Of a stretch of 64,000 bases of DNA, positions 43,262 to 54,948 are shown piece by piece (position 1 is the stretch's first letter; every line of letters starts with the position of its first letter). The position numbers and the translations under genes are program-made. This DNA is from Aegilops tauschii subsp. strangulata. Lineage: Eukaryota; Streptophyta; Magnoliopsida; Poales; Poaceae. The stretch covers positions 375,759,792 through 375,823,791 of the forward strand of contig NC_053035.3 in NCBI RefSeq assembly GCF_002575655.3. The letters are read 5' to 3'. The notes beneath the pieces were generated by a model, which had not been told where the DNA came from, did not search any database, and saw only the letters and a program-made list of their open reading frames with translations.

Positions 43262-45998
43262 CTACTGAAGAATTCCAAAGTTGATTTGGACCAGCTCTCC
43301 TTGCCGAGAAAGTTCGATTTTGAGATCATCCCCTACCGCAAGATATGATTTTGATTTGAACCTTGACCATCCTTTAGCATCAATCATCATGCGTCCACCC
43401 TTTGTACTTACGGTATATTGAGCAGGTTCATTAACACCAAGGCTGCGCATGGTAAGAGAAACTTGGCCGCTGTCGCCCGGATTGTTGAACGACTCCCTCA
43501 TTGCTCTAGGAATTCTCTGTTTGCAAACAAGAAGACATACCCAAACAGTTAGATCAACACAGTGAATCATGCGAAACAACATGGAAAGAAAAAATAACGA
43601 AACACTTGGGCGGCCAATGATCCAATATCCAAACAGTTACCAAGGCTGCACCATCACCTGCACCAACACTTACCAACAGGGTGGACATGTCGGTTTTTGT
43701 AAGGACTTTGGTATATGAAGTGTGAACTGCAGCCCAGTCTGTTGCCGGTGCAACTGCTCGTTCGGTTGCCGCTGGACGGGCCGGAGCAGATGCAAGTGCA
43801 AGTGTTGGTGCAGGTGCCGAAGCCGCTGCTGCTGCCGGAGATGGTGCTCCTTGTAGAGCTGGTGCCGGTGTCGGAGCAGGTGCCGGTGTCGATGCCCGAT
43901 CCTCCAGTAGATCAGCCTGATCCGCTGATGCGGTCGGTGCCCAATCCTCAACTGGATCAGACTGAGCTGCTACCGCTGTCAGTGCTAGAGCAACTGCCGG
44001 TGCTCGATCCGTTGCTGAAGGTGGTACCGATGTGCGAGACAGCGACGATCGTGTCTGGTCTGCTATGATCAGCTTTCTAACTTGACTAGGCTTCGTGACT
44101 GTGATCCAGTTTTTTATTCATTTCTTTTAAACGCGCGAAGGACTAATTGTGGCGTTTTTGTTAAACCAAACTGCAGTTCATCATAGGGATTCAGCTTGTA
44201 CTCAGACAACAGACTGGTCCAATTTTTTCCAGTAATATAAGTGATGGACAGTGCCTTCGTTACTGACACGACATAAGAAGTGAAACCTGCAAAAATAGCC
44301 ATCGTAGAGCAAACCAAACGGTTTATTCTGTGATGAATGTCACATGGCAAAACCTGCATCGTAAAATTGCAGGAAAAGAAAGAAAACATGACATTAAATC
44401 AATAAGATTTAGACAGTAAATCAATAAGATTTACTTGATGTGACACGAGTGAATCCTTACCAAGAAATCACTATGTTGAAGTACTAAACAGAAGATTGAT
44501 CGTCCCACTACGGGTGGCATGCAGGGGCCCTGCCTACTCCCACAAGCAGGACAGTCCAAAGGTCGTGACAAATCGTATGGACCGAACATCCATGGGACTG
44601 GAAATCTTGGTGGGTGCGATAAACCCTGCAATGCATACAGATATTGGAGTGTAACCATAATTGATAAACCGTCCTCACAAAAAAGATGATCTGGATACTT
44701 CAAAATATACAGACTGAATTGAGTGGACAGACATTAACATAGACCGTTCTCAGGACTGACCACACACCAAAGCGGCAGTACTAATAAACAATACAGGGTT
44801 CACAAACACAAATCAAGTACTAAACAATAGTACTAACTACAGACAAGCAAAGTTGCACTAATTAAACTCTGCAGACTATTTCTTGCCACCGACCTACGGG
44901 ATGAACCCCGCATAATTGACTAGGCCATGGACTTCGTGAGAGATGTCTACATGCACCATCACCATCTCGTCAACCTTGGAGAACCTAACAGAGTGGTCTT
45001 TCCACTCATAAACATGATTATGAAGACAGGCCGCATCAGATTTGTTGGGAAGCTTTACAAGAACCACAACCTTCGTAATCGAAGGCACAGCCAGGAAATT
45101 GTTGTGGTCAGTACAGCCTCGAGAACACGCCTGACAACAATGCTACAGGAAAACACTAGTTCAGGACACGTGGCGACAAGGACACAGCAGCTGGATAGTT
45201 TAGCAGTAGAACTCATCCTCAGGTCTTCTAGTTCACACGGCATGACTTTGAGAACTTCATCTCCACTGCGGACCTAGTTCTAATTCAAACAGAAACCATA
45301 TTTTATTACTACCTCCGTTCAGAAATATAATATGATTTTCGATATTATACTCCATATATGACTACATATACGCATAGAAATGAGTGAACAAAGACACTAG
45401 AACATGTCTTCAAAGGCATGAGAGCAGAGGGATTACTTGCAATATCCATAACACAAGTTACTGAGGCAAATAAACCCTCTTCAAAGGTAGCATTGATGTT
45501 CATAAAGTACTCCCTCCGTCCCAAAATTCTTGTCTTAGATTTGTCTAGATACGGATGTATCAAGTCACATTTTAGTATTAGATACATCTGTATCAAGACA
45601 AATCTAAGACAAGCAATTTGGGACAGAGGGAGTAGTTGAAAGTAATCTATAAGAAATCAGCGTCAACCTCTCGCATGTTTTGGTCAAAAGAGGAATTTAT
45701 CACCGTCATTTGGCACACAAAAATCACATGCAAGATCACCCAGAAAGTTGTACTACTAGTACTGGTACTGCGTGTTAGATGAAAAAACATGATCAAGATC
45801 TAGAAAAAGATCGTCAAGAAGAGATATTACCTGGACTTGCTTAATGAGGGATCCCGGAGAGGGGGGCTTGGACAGGGCGATGGCTTTGAGCTTGTCTGCG
45901 GTAGTCTCGGCGGGATGCTTGCGCTTCTTCGTACCATGAGCCTCGACGGTTTTGGCCAGAGCCATAGACATCACTTCGGCCGGTGTTCCAGCGTCCAT
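43262..45998 (-). CDS. B3-domain (REM-like) protein gene B
   Basis: Exon 1 is 45998-45831 (56 codons, MDAGTPAEVMSMALAK, basic KKRKHPAE; donor GTAATA). An exon to 44898 encodes KVVVLVKLPNKSDAACL. Exon 44625-44461 (55 codons) carries CPACGSRQGPC and SIFCLVLQHSDFL; exon from 44353 continues LPCDIHHRI to YITGKNWTSLLSEY, together one B3 domain. An alanine/proline-rich linker ends at 43674. The last exon, 43516-43262, is a clean second B3 domain (IPRAMRESF, GGRMMIDAKGWSRF, GDDLKIEL). A TAA and frame change near 44114 between the first B3 and the linker, and one unmatched splice phase at 44898, suggest damage or a missed intron. Nuclear DNA-binding role is inferred from the family. Confidence 0.55.
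45308..45415. mobile_element. Half of a Stowaway-like MITE
   Basis: TACCTCCGTTCAGAAATATAATA starts a MITE-like end with the ATGAGTGAAC inner phrase, but the right arm is missing. Confidence 0.5.
45510..45632. mobile_element. Stowaway-type MITE in gene B intron
   Basis: Near-perfect foldback from CTCCCTCCGTCCCAAAATTC to TTTGGGACAGAGGGAG, TA at 45508 and 45633; 123 bases. Confidence 0.9.
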
Positions 45999-46254
45999 CA
46001 AGAAACTGTCAAATAGAAATAAAAGAAAAGAAACCATAATCACAAACCCAAAATAAGAAAAGAGAGGGAGTTATAGGATTAGTCTCGGGGTTGCAAGACC
46101 GGGCCTTGGCCAGAATCAACACCATTGATGCGCTCACCTTTCCTTCTTTGGGAGAGAAGAACAATGGCAGAAGCGGGTCGGGGTTTTTCTTGAAGAAATG
46201 AGGAACAAGATGAGGGAGAAGCGAGGGTTGGGTAGAGAGGAAGCTGAGAGAGAA

Positions 46255-46430
46255 TAGTGAAATGATGGTTTCTTCGTCCGTCCAACTTACTGCTGGAAAG
46301 GAGGGGGTTTTGTGATTTGACGGATCATTGGGCATTACTGCGGCGCTTCGACCGGGGTAGTCTACCGTCACTCTACCACGGAGTAATTTAGTGCATGGCT
46401 GGTGGACCCCGATGCTGGCTGTCCCACACA
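46255..46430 (-). promoter_or_regulatory. Upstream region shared by the two B3 genes, copy B
   Basis: See copy A near 42290. Here the spacing from this block to the gene B start at 45998 is about 260 bases, against about 60 in copy A. Confidence 0.6.
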
Positions 46431-48179
46431 TCGGCGAAAGTGAGTAATTTAGTGCATGGCTGGAGGAGGATCTGCACGGTACAGCGTGTCCAGTGTTTTT
46501 CTGAAGAAAAAAATGATTACAGCAAGCGTTTCCACTCTTACAACGGAGGAGTGCGAAACACGGCAGCCACTTGAACATACACAGTGCTCCTACTACTAGG
46601 CATGTGCAGTGGTTCATACGTCAGTACTACATAATCTTGTTGCTAGTGTAGTAAGATACGACGACAACAAATAATGTTGTGCGCATGTCAACTATATGAA
46701 CAGTAATGTAGTAACATAGTACCGCTTTCTCGACTGTCCGGTCGAGAATGAACGGTGAGATCAATGTTAACAGAACTAGGTCTACAGCGCACGGAGAGTA
46801 CGGTGCTACAGTACTCCACGAAACATGAACCATATGAAGCACGAATAGTGTTAGGCAGGGTGTATGAAGGGTGCACGGGATGGGAGCAAAAGTTCCCTTC
46901 TCGACCCACTTTTGGGTGTTTGGCAGAGTGCATGAAGGGTGCATGAGTCCACACTAGTAGGTTAACACAAATACACGAAGAGGAAACAACTGGGACCAAG
47001 GCGGAGAGGAAAACGAGAAAACTTAATGTCTTTTTTCTAATTAATAGCATTGCATGCAATGAACTAACCACTGCATGCCATGTTTATTAGTCTCAAGTCA
47101 TTGAAAGCATGCACGGCCCACGTCTCTTATTGGTTGATATGTCAAAAAACAAGAAACGGGGAGGGAGTTAATGTACCGTGCCTAAGTGTTTTGGGATTAT
47201 TTGGTTTTCGTAAGGTGACTTACACACCTAGACAGAGGAGTAATGTTGAGATGAGAATGCAACCAAACACACCCACACGCTTTGTGCTACAGTGACTGAT
47301 CTGCATCGTCTGAGTTTGATCCAACGGTCATGTTGCGCTGAGACATGGACATGCCCATGCAGAGGGCGCCTAAACACCACCGAAGTCCCTCTTCTTCTTG
47401 AGGCGCACGACATTGGTGGTGCAGGGGGCGAAATGGCTGAAAGGCAATGCAATCTACGGGAAGGCGGAGGGAGCCAGCCGAGGAGCGGGGAATCTTTTGG
47501 TTTTCACCATGGTAAAACACCAGTCGACGACTTCTCACATCAGGGAGGAGTGGGTTTTATAGGCAGAGTCATCATGACTAATTGCTGCCGCGCCTGCTCC
47601 CGTCAATCAAAAAATTAAAAATCCTGCCGCGCCTACTCCCGTCAATCAAAAAATTAAAAATCCTGCCGCACTCAAACACCAGAGCAACGCCGCGGTGGAT
47701 ATTTAAATTTACCTGCCGGCAAGTAGATAAAAAAGGGGTGAAAAAACAAATGTGGCGGCGGCCTAGCTAATCGGTCGAACTAGCCCAACTAGCTAGCCAC
47801 CGTGCTTCACTGATGTACTCGGCGGGAAAAGTGGTCTTTCATGATTTGATGACTCATTTACTTGCTTCGGCGAAAACGCGCGGTAGGGCGTCCCACGTCA
47901 GGAAGAATATATGCATGCACCACCCGGGAGGACCCCGAAACCGCGCGGTAGGGTGTGCCATGTCTCGACACGGAGGAAAAATGTGCGTGTAAAAATTTAC
48001 TGTATCAGACGTAGTACCTATGGTTCGACCTCGGGACCCAGCCAGTCGATCGAAAACACCCCACTAGCTACACAGCTTCATCATGATAGCGCCGTCTCGA
48101 CCAGCCACAACGTTTCTTGTTCTAGGCGATTCTTCTATTTTCCAAGTTTTTTTTAGTTGTAATAACACCACGGCAAGCT
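46431..48179. other. Unassigned noncoding DNA
   Basis: Several small frames without domains. GTGCATGAAGGGTGCA-type phrases recur near 46860 and 46930. A tandem duplication sits at 47586. GTAGGG-GTGCCACGTC repeats at 47884 and 47948. Confidence 0.35.
47586..47663. repeat. 39-base tandem duplication
   Basis: GCCGCGCCTGCTCCCGTCAA plus an A-rich tail is repeated almost exactly, the second with CTACTCC for CTGCTCC. Confidence 0.85.
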
Positions 48180-48599
48180 AGCGCCGCTCTTCGTGTGTGC
48201 CCGCGCAAAGGTTAGACGATGGAGAGAAGAGAGAGATCGCAGACCTGGGACCCACCAGTAAGTGAGTCAACGGTCATGCACGTGTTGACGAGGCACTCCC
48301 TCTAATCTACTCAACGTAATACTGTATAAAATCAAGTTATGGGACAAAGCCAACAACCGTTGTTGTTTCAGGCTATCGACTTACGCTTTGTAGTCCAGGT
48401 TGCCAGTTCGAATCTCGTCTTTCAGATTTGTTAGTTTTAGGTCCAAATTTGATTAATGACAAGTGGGACCCCCGTGTGTTGTTCCGATATTTCAGTGTAG
48501 GATGGGTTTTTTGAACAAACACTTTGCGCGGTTAGACAAGTAACGGCACAAGTTACACATATTTTGCAAGTTTATGAACAAAAATGACAGCGGCATAGA

Positions 48600-49480
48600 A
48601 TATCACATCCACCCGGCAGTTTACACCGTTGGAAGTGAGATCCAATGGCTTGGGTGTAGTCTTTGTAATTATGCGCAATTTCCAAACTCTCCAAAGGTTT
48701 TTTTGCAAATAAAACATTCAGGCCTCGTGTGTGCCACTGCATCTTGGATCCAACGGCTGCCTATTGCTCATATTAGGTGCTCCCCGTAGCTTAATTACCC
48801 GCTACATTGATATGAGCATCTAGGTCGTATGATCAGTGATCAGATGGTAAATGCATAGTACTTGTACTTTCTGCGCAATTCCCAAACTCTCTCAGCCGTA
48901 TATTGCAAAAACATTCAAACCTCCTACTGTGGGCCGTTAGATCTCCGTGAACTCGTATCACCATAGAATCTACGGTGCGGGAGCACCTCATATTCTCCCC
49001 TGCGAGAAAACATAAGGTGCTCTCGTAGCTTGGATGCTACGGTGATACGAGCTTCGAGGTCATTTGATCTGAGATCCAATGGCATCTGAGCAGTCTTTGT
49101 GCTTGTAAGCAGTGGCCGAACTCTTTGGGGGATTTTCTGCAAAAAACCATTTGAACCACCGAGGAGGTGTTGGGTCACAAATCCAACGGCTCCGAAGAGC
49201 TTGTATCACCAAAGCATCTAAGGTGTGGTAGCACATGATATTCTTACATACAGGAGAATATGATGTCCTCCTTCATCTTAGATGCTACGGTGATACGAGC
49301 TTCGAGGTCGTTGGATATGGGATCCAAGGGCAACTGAGTAGTTTTTGTACAAATTGTGTGCAATTCTCAAACTCATCAAGGTTTGCTGTAAAAATATTAA
49401 GACATGAGCTGCTATATCTCAGATCTACAAGGTCCAAGCAACTCGTATCGACATATCTAAGGTATGGGGGCACATGATAT
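48600..49480. repeat. Tandem array of about 245-base units with foldback halves
   Basis: Each unit has a CCAAACTCT-CAAAGG... half and a palindromic half. In the palindromes CTCGTATCACC-TAG pairs with CTACGGTGATACGAG around a centre with AGCACCT-ATATTCTC and its complement (48952-49051; 49199-49302). A third half starts at 49441. Confidence 0.75.
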
Positions 49481-49731
49481 TCTCCCGGGGAGGAGGGGTG
49501 GGGTGCACAACCAATCGGTGGTTGGGAGGGTGGGGACAAATATAATCTAAACAACCCTGAACAGAGCTTCACAATTTTATCTAAGGTCGAGGGGGTGACC
49601 CCCGACAATCATAGCTCCGCCTAATTAAACACAACATTTGCATGTACTGTTGTACTAGACTTAATATTCATGTTTCAGTTTCATGTTCGTTTTAAATATT
49701 GAATTGAGGACCATGCATGTCTTACATTTTA

Positions 49732-49891
49732 CTCCCTTCGTTCCTGAATATTAGTCTTTTTAGAGATTTCAAGTGGACTGGCACATACGGATGTATATAG
49801 ACATATTTTAGAGTGTAGATTCACTCATTTTGCTCTGTATGTAGTCGCTTGTTGAAATCTCTAAAAGACTAATATTTAGGAACAGAAGGAG
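49732..49891. mobile_element. Stowaway-type MITE, only in duplication copy 1
   Basis: CTCCCTTCGTTCCTGAATATTAG pairs with the right-hand TAATATTTAGGAACAGAAGGAG; TA at 49730 and 49892. Copy 2 lacks it at the matching point near 54190. Confidence 0.9.
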
Positions 49892-49964
49892 TATTTTTGA
49901 ATTCGTGTCATACATGCATGGTTTGGAAAAATAGATGCACTATACTTATTGGATTGTTGTTGTG

Positions 49965-50012
49965 TTCGTGTGTGGGTGTCTCTGTGTGTGTGTATGTTTG
50001 TGTGTGTGTGGT
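49965..50012. repeat. GT-rich microsatellite
   Basis: GTGTGGGTGTCTCTGTGTGTGTG and similar, imperfect; absent in duplication copy 2. Confidence 0.75.
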
Positions 50013-50460
50013 CATATGCTTGATACATACAAAGTTTTCTCACCTCCATATTGTTCATCTTTTAAATTTGAATTTGCATTGAAAAACTTACCAGGGATAC
50101 CATGAAATGTGAAATCCACGTTGAGATCACTATATCACAAACTCACTCTAATTCAACCACTCGTCATACATCAATTACCACATTGAGATTAGTATTTGCA
50201 AGGAAAATATGTGCATTGTAATACACATAGATTCGTTCGGCAATTTAAAAGGTTCCTTTCGTATTCTTGAATGGTAGGACCCAACGGCGTACCAGCCAGA
50301 CCTTGGCTCATGTTGATCCCAAAAAAATAAAAAATAAAAACAGGGCTCGTGTCCTTCTGGTGGCGTGCGTGGTACGCACATTAGGCAACCCCAACGAGTC
50401 GAGCCTCCGCGTTTCGAGTCGAAATATCTGGCGGCCAGAATTCCAGCCCTAGGAAATTCC

Positions 50461-51379
50461 CCTCATGTCCCGGTCCATAATGACTACCGATGAACAACGA
50501 AGGGATGCTTTAGTAACTAGACAACGTTACCTACCGTGCCGAGCACGGTTCAATTCCCTCGGTCGCCGCTCGCCAAGGTCACCCGTCAACTCCATTGCCT
50601 AGTACTACTACTACTACTACACCAGGATGAGCACAGAATTGAGCCCGTTTGTTCGTGCCTAGTACTTGAGTTAATATATCAGGCAATGCACTGGTATGGA
50701 GGGATTATCCTTTTGCTCTGCATATATAACTTGTCTAAAGTCTAACTAAGCAAAATGTTTGACCAAATCCTTTCTTAAGAAATACAACAGGACAGATGTA
50801 TGGCTTGAAAATTTATTGCATGATGCAGGTTATGATATTGTTTCGAATCCTGGATCTTAAATTTTAGAATCCAAAAGTGACCATAAATTCTTGAAACTGA
50901 GCATGGTTACGTGATATGGCACAAATATTACTTCATAATTTTTTTCTTCAATTTGAGACAAGCTGCTTATGACAAGTTGCACAAATGAAGAACCAAGGTA
51001 TTTTGGAACAAAGACCCGTCACGTTAAGGCGAATGCTTTCACTATTGAAACCGTGGGCGTTTATGTGCCGCCACGAGTCCCGCTTCTCATCGGCAGGTGC
51101 TGTCCGAGCAAGCGTGTGAGTTGACGGGAGGCGTGCGAGCAGATCGCTGCGCCGGCTGACAGGGAGGCGTGCGAGCAGACTGCTGTGCAGGCTCACCGAG
51201 AGGCGAGCCCTTTGACCAGGCTCCGTCGCCCACCTTCGTCCCAACTGCTCCCACTTTTAATGTCGCCGGCGCCGCAGTTTAAAATCAACCCCGCACTACC
51301 CGGTATCTGTACAATCTTCTCTCTTCCTCTCTGATTCTCCTGTCGTCTACCTCCAACCAGCCTGACCTAAACGTACGCC
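50461..51379. other. Spacer and probable promoter of the 51.4 kb ORF
   Basis: AT-rich to about 51010, then GC-rich. The GC part repeats GGGAGGCGTGCGAGCAGA at 51125 and 51165. AGTTTAAAATC at 51276 could be a TATA-like box about 104 bases before the ATG. Confidence 0.4.
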
Positions 51380-52069
51380 ATGCCGCATCACGATGGTCTG
51401 CCCTTAGTCTTCCAGTTTCCTGAGGAAGACGCCCAGCCAGAGTCTCAAGAACATAAGGCCCTTTGGGACGAGCTTGAACTGGCCTTGCGGGAAGACGCCG
51501 CGCCTGTCCCCGCTCCCGTCGCCCCCACTGCGCCAGCGCCCATCCCCGTGGCATTGATGGGCTGGGAGCCGCACATTGTCGCCGAGCTTGATGCCACGGG
51601 GTTCCACGAGGTCCCCGCCGACTTTCACGCGCCCGTGCACCTGCCAGCGCATGCGCCTGTGCGTGCACTGATGCGCACGCCCGTGCCGGTGCCCGTGCAC
51701 CTGCCAGCGCATGCGCCTGCGCGTGCACTGACGTGTGCGCCCGTGCTGGTGCCCGTGCACACGAATGTATCCGCCGCGCCGTTGACAGCGCCTGTCCCCG
51801 CGCGGGTGCCAGTGCCCCCCTCAGCGGCATGGATGGCCGCCGTCGACCACTTCCTTGCACCAACGCCAGTCGCCTCCTCCCGCCAGTTGACTCGCTCCGA
51901 AGTCCAGAACATTTTGGCCTTCCTTGAAGCTAGGCCAACGTTCAGGAGTACGCCAACAACGGCGCAAGGCACTTCCGTCGCCGTTGGTCAGTGGCCCGAT
52001 GACACACAGAGCACGGCAGAGGATCCGCTTCCCACCGCAAGATGCCCCCGTCGCCGCCTCGTAATCTAA
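51380..52069 (+). CDS. Unrecognised Ala/Pro/Val-rich protein (229 residues)
   Basis: A single uninterrupted frame starts ATG at 51380 (MPHHDGLPLVFQFPEEDAQP). An acidic N-terminus is followed by alanine/proline-rich sequence containing 20-residue repeats (PVHLPAHAP-RAL) and a C-terminal segment QLTRSEVQNILAFLEARP that could be a helix. It ends TAA at 52067. I recognise no family. It sits between the two copies of the segmental duplication. High GC also allows a long antisense frame (51863-51285), but the plus frame has a leader, a TATA-like box and typical composition. It could be a lineage-specific gene or transposon cargo. Confidence 0.45.
   Translation: MPHHDGLPLVFQFPEEDAQPESQEHKALWDELELALREDAAPVPAPVAPTAPAPIPVALMGWEPHIVAELDATGFHEVPADFHAPVHLPAHAPVRALMRTPVPVPVHLPAHAPARALTCAPVLVPVHTNVSAAPLTAPVPARVPVPPSAAWMAAVDHFLAPTPVASSRQLTRSEVQNILAFLEARPTFRSTPTTAQGTSVAVGQWPDDTQSTAEDPLPTARCPRRRLVI
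51632..51760 (+). repeat. 60-base tandem repeat in the ORF
   Basis: CACCTGCCAGCGCATGCGCC occurs at 51638 and 51698, exactly 60 bases apart, with about 2.2 unit copies, keeping the frame. Confidence 0.85.
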
Positions 52070-52429
52070 ATTTGCCATGAAAAACGTGCGGATTGCCATG
52101 CTTAAAATCTGAACGAAATCTATGGTTTGATCGATTGAATGTTCTGCTAGAGCCGTATCAAATTAAATATAAAACGTCATCAAGCCACATGTATTCCTTG
52201 TCGTCCAACGACCTAGACTGCTTCAATGTCGAGCGCTCAACACGTTTAGCGTGCAGTTAATTTCATGCCAAAAATAGTGCTAATCACATAATAACACGCA
52301 AATAATATCCTACTTAATATCCGCATGCACTTAATATACTTCCAAATTAACGTGCATTGCACGTACACACTGACTAGTGCTGCTAGCATGTGAAACTGGT
52401 GCCGTAACTTGTGAACGCGTCCAGATATG
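52070..52429. other. Spacer with a Helitron-like 3' end
   Basis: AACGTGCATTGCACGT, ACACACTGA and CTAG (52374-52377), then T, form a third type of hairpin-CTAG end on the plus strand. No start was found. Confidence 0.45.
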
Positions 52430-53099
52430 GTCAACGGCAACATCGCCCGCGAGTTCTTCGTGTTTGCCGTGCGTCTAAACGCAGAAGGGGAGGGGAGAGA
52501 GAGAGCACACATGGAACCCACCAGTAAGTGAAGGCGAATAGTACTAAAAATAATATTACATGTTATCAATTAAATAGGCTGTGGTAATATAAAAACATTA
52601 TGTGAACAAAGGGAGGTACAACAAACATTGCTGTTCTACTACGTATGTTGCCTATTGACGTGCGGCTTGAAGGCCCTGGTCGCATGTTCGATCCTCGTCC
52701 TTTATTTTTTAATTTGTATATGGGTCCAAATTTGTTTCATGACATGTGGACCCCTCGGTGTGTAGTTTGTAGCACTTTAATTTCTGGGTCGAAATTTGTT
52801 CCATTCCAAGTGGACTATCGGTGTGTAGTTTTGTAGCTTATTTATAATAATTAAAGAGAACACCAGAGTTTTTTGCAATAATACCATGGTGCGACATTGA
52901 AGGCGAGAAAGGACGTGCGAGAGAGCGATGACCGAGCCAGAGGGAAATCAACTAGGGGAGTTGCGGGGGTTGCAACGGTGTTTCGAGTAGTTGTGGGCCG
53001 AATGCTACGAAAATATAATCTAAACCGACTGGAATAAATGCCTACACAAATTAATCCAAGGTTGGAGTGCCCCTCGCAATGTAAATAGCTCTAGCTTTG

Positions 53100-53900
53100 C
53101 GAGGGATGGAGAGGTAGCTTCAATGTGTGGAAGATCCGGCGTGAGAAAGCGAGGTCAATCGAGAGACATATAGATAGAGAGACAAAGTGAGTGTGGTCCG
53201 ACATTTATTGAACAAATATATATGCTCTGGAGAGATATTGTCCGATTGAGCTTTTGGCAAGGGTGAGGGCTGTAAGATAGAGCTTGAGAGATGATCCAGT
53301 CACAGACATATAGATATATTTTGTGCGTGGGAGGAAGCAAGGTCAATCGATCACATAGGGTCGTCGTGCGATCGAAAGAGTGAGACGGGTTGGAGAGAGT
53401 GACCTAGATAGACAATGTGCGTGAGAGAGTATACAATGTGAATAAGTCGAATTGGGCTCAAACATGGTGATATATCGTTTTTGTCCGAGAAAGAGCGAGG
53501 TCAATCCAGACATACAAAGAGAGAGAGAGGGAGAGAGAAATAGAGAGAGAGAGCGAGCGTGGCCCGCCATGAGGTCGAAAGAGTGGGCGCGGCTTCGATG
53601 GACTGACCTAGATAGACAATCTGCGTGAGAGAGTATAGAGTGTGTCGATCGAGGCCCGAACAGGGAGATATATCATTTATGTGTGAAAGAAAACGAGGTT
53701 AAACGAGACTCAGATAAAGAGAGCGAGATTGAGCGAGTGTGGCCCGCCGTGCGGAAGAAAGAGTGAGACAGTCTCGAGGGAGTGACCTAGATAGACAACG
53801 TGCGTGCGTGTGCATGAGAGGTTGGGGGGCTAGATAGGCAATGCATGTATTTAGCGCGAGAGGGTGGGAGGGAGAGGGAGAGAGAGAGCTCGGCATGGGG
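53100..53900. repeat. GA-rich tandem array, unit about 190 bases
   Basis: GACCTAGATAGACAA recurs at 53401, 53605 and 53787. Between are GAGAGAGTATA, a GA-rich block, AGCGAGGTCAATC and GTGTGGCCCGCC. A looser unit precedes at about 53145. Frames are low complexity. Confidence 0.75.
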
Positions 53901-54404
53901 TGCAATGGCGAGTGTGTGAGGTAAATACATTTCGTAACAGAGTGGAAAAAGGGGGTTGTGTAGTTGAGAGAGTTAGAGATCGAAACATGGAGAGAAAGAA
54001 TGGATGTGTGTTGGAAACCGATAGCTTCCTAAGGTGGTTAGGAGAGGAAGATTGACCGATACAGGAAGTATGTAGCGTGTGTGCGGGGGGGGGGGGGCTA
54101 AAAACAACATTTGAATGTAGATAGTACGAGACTTAATATCGATGTTTCAATTCGGTGTACATTGTAAGATTTGAACTGAGGACCATGCATATGGGTAATT
54201 ATTTCGAATTCGTGCCATACTAGGTTTCGAAAAGTTGACATTGACTCGATTTGTTGTGCTATTTTGTAGGTCATATGTTTGAATCCATCCAAAACTTTTC
54301 TCACTACCATGGTGTTCATCATATACATATGAATTTGTATTAAAAAAGTAGCGTGGATACAGTGAAATGCGAAATCCACGTTAGAATTGGAGATCGCTAT
54401 GTGA

Positions 54405-54490
54405 CACACACTCTAATTCAAATAACTAATTATGTGACACACACTCTAATTCAAATAACTAATTATGTCACACACACTCTAATCCACGTT
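54405..54490. repeat. 36-base tandem repeat, about 2.5 copies
   Basis: ACACACTCTAATTCAAATAA followed by CTAATTATGTGAC, twice, plus a partial third. Confidence 0.85.
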
Positions 54491-54948
54491 AGCGTGGATA
54501 CCGTTTCGATTTTTTTCAAATAACTCCTCATTAATTAATTTATAGTATCTCGTTTCGAATGACTAATTATTGCAAGGAAAACACGGGCATGGTAATACAT
54601 ACAGATTCGTTTGCAAATGAAAGAAGATTCGTTTGCATTCTCAAATGTAGGCGCACCAGGTAGACCAGGGTCGTGTCGTGGTGGTCGCGTGTGTCGGACG
54701 GACGCTTAGCACCCAACCACCCAGCCACCCACCCCCTCCCTCCCTCCCCCCCCCCCCAAAAGAACGACGACAAAATAAGTTTGTGCTTCTATGTTTCGGA
54801 TTGAAATATCTGGCGGCACCAATTCCAGCCCTGCAAAATCTCCCTTCTCTACCGTCCCCTTCCGCGCCCAGATTGCTCAAATCCCTAATTCGCCGCCAAC
54901 CCAAGCAAAGTTCGAATCGCCCCTCGTCTCATCTCTTTCCCCACCTCT

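Larger units (their letters stand above)
48180..50460. repeat. Direct segmental duplication, copy 1
   Basis: Blocks match copy 2 (52430-54850) in order: ACCCACCAGTAAGTGA (48249/52518); GTGGACCCC-type block (48470/52745); ATAATCTAAAC (49540/53009); CAACATTTG-ATGTA and GAGGACCATGCAT (49627, 49706/54107, 54178); GAAATCCACGTT (50110/54370); TTGCAAGGAAAA (50196/54572); GAAATATCTGGCGGC (50421/54806). Copy 1 alone has a MITE and a foldback array. Confidence 0.75.
52430..54850. repeat. Direct segmental duplication, copy 2
   Basis: Partner of 48180-50460. It carries a GA-rich array (53100-53900) instead of the foldback array and a C/CCAC-rich stretch at 54716-54757. The order of shared blocks is the same. 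Confidence 0.75.

Noticed and set aside
51285..51863. 192-codon antisense frame over the 51.4 kb ORF
   Set aside because: Arg/Ala-rich GC artefact; the plus frame has a leader and TATA-like box.
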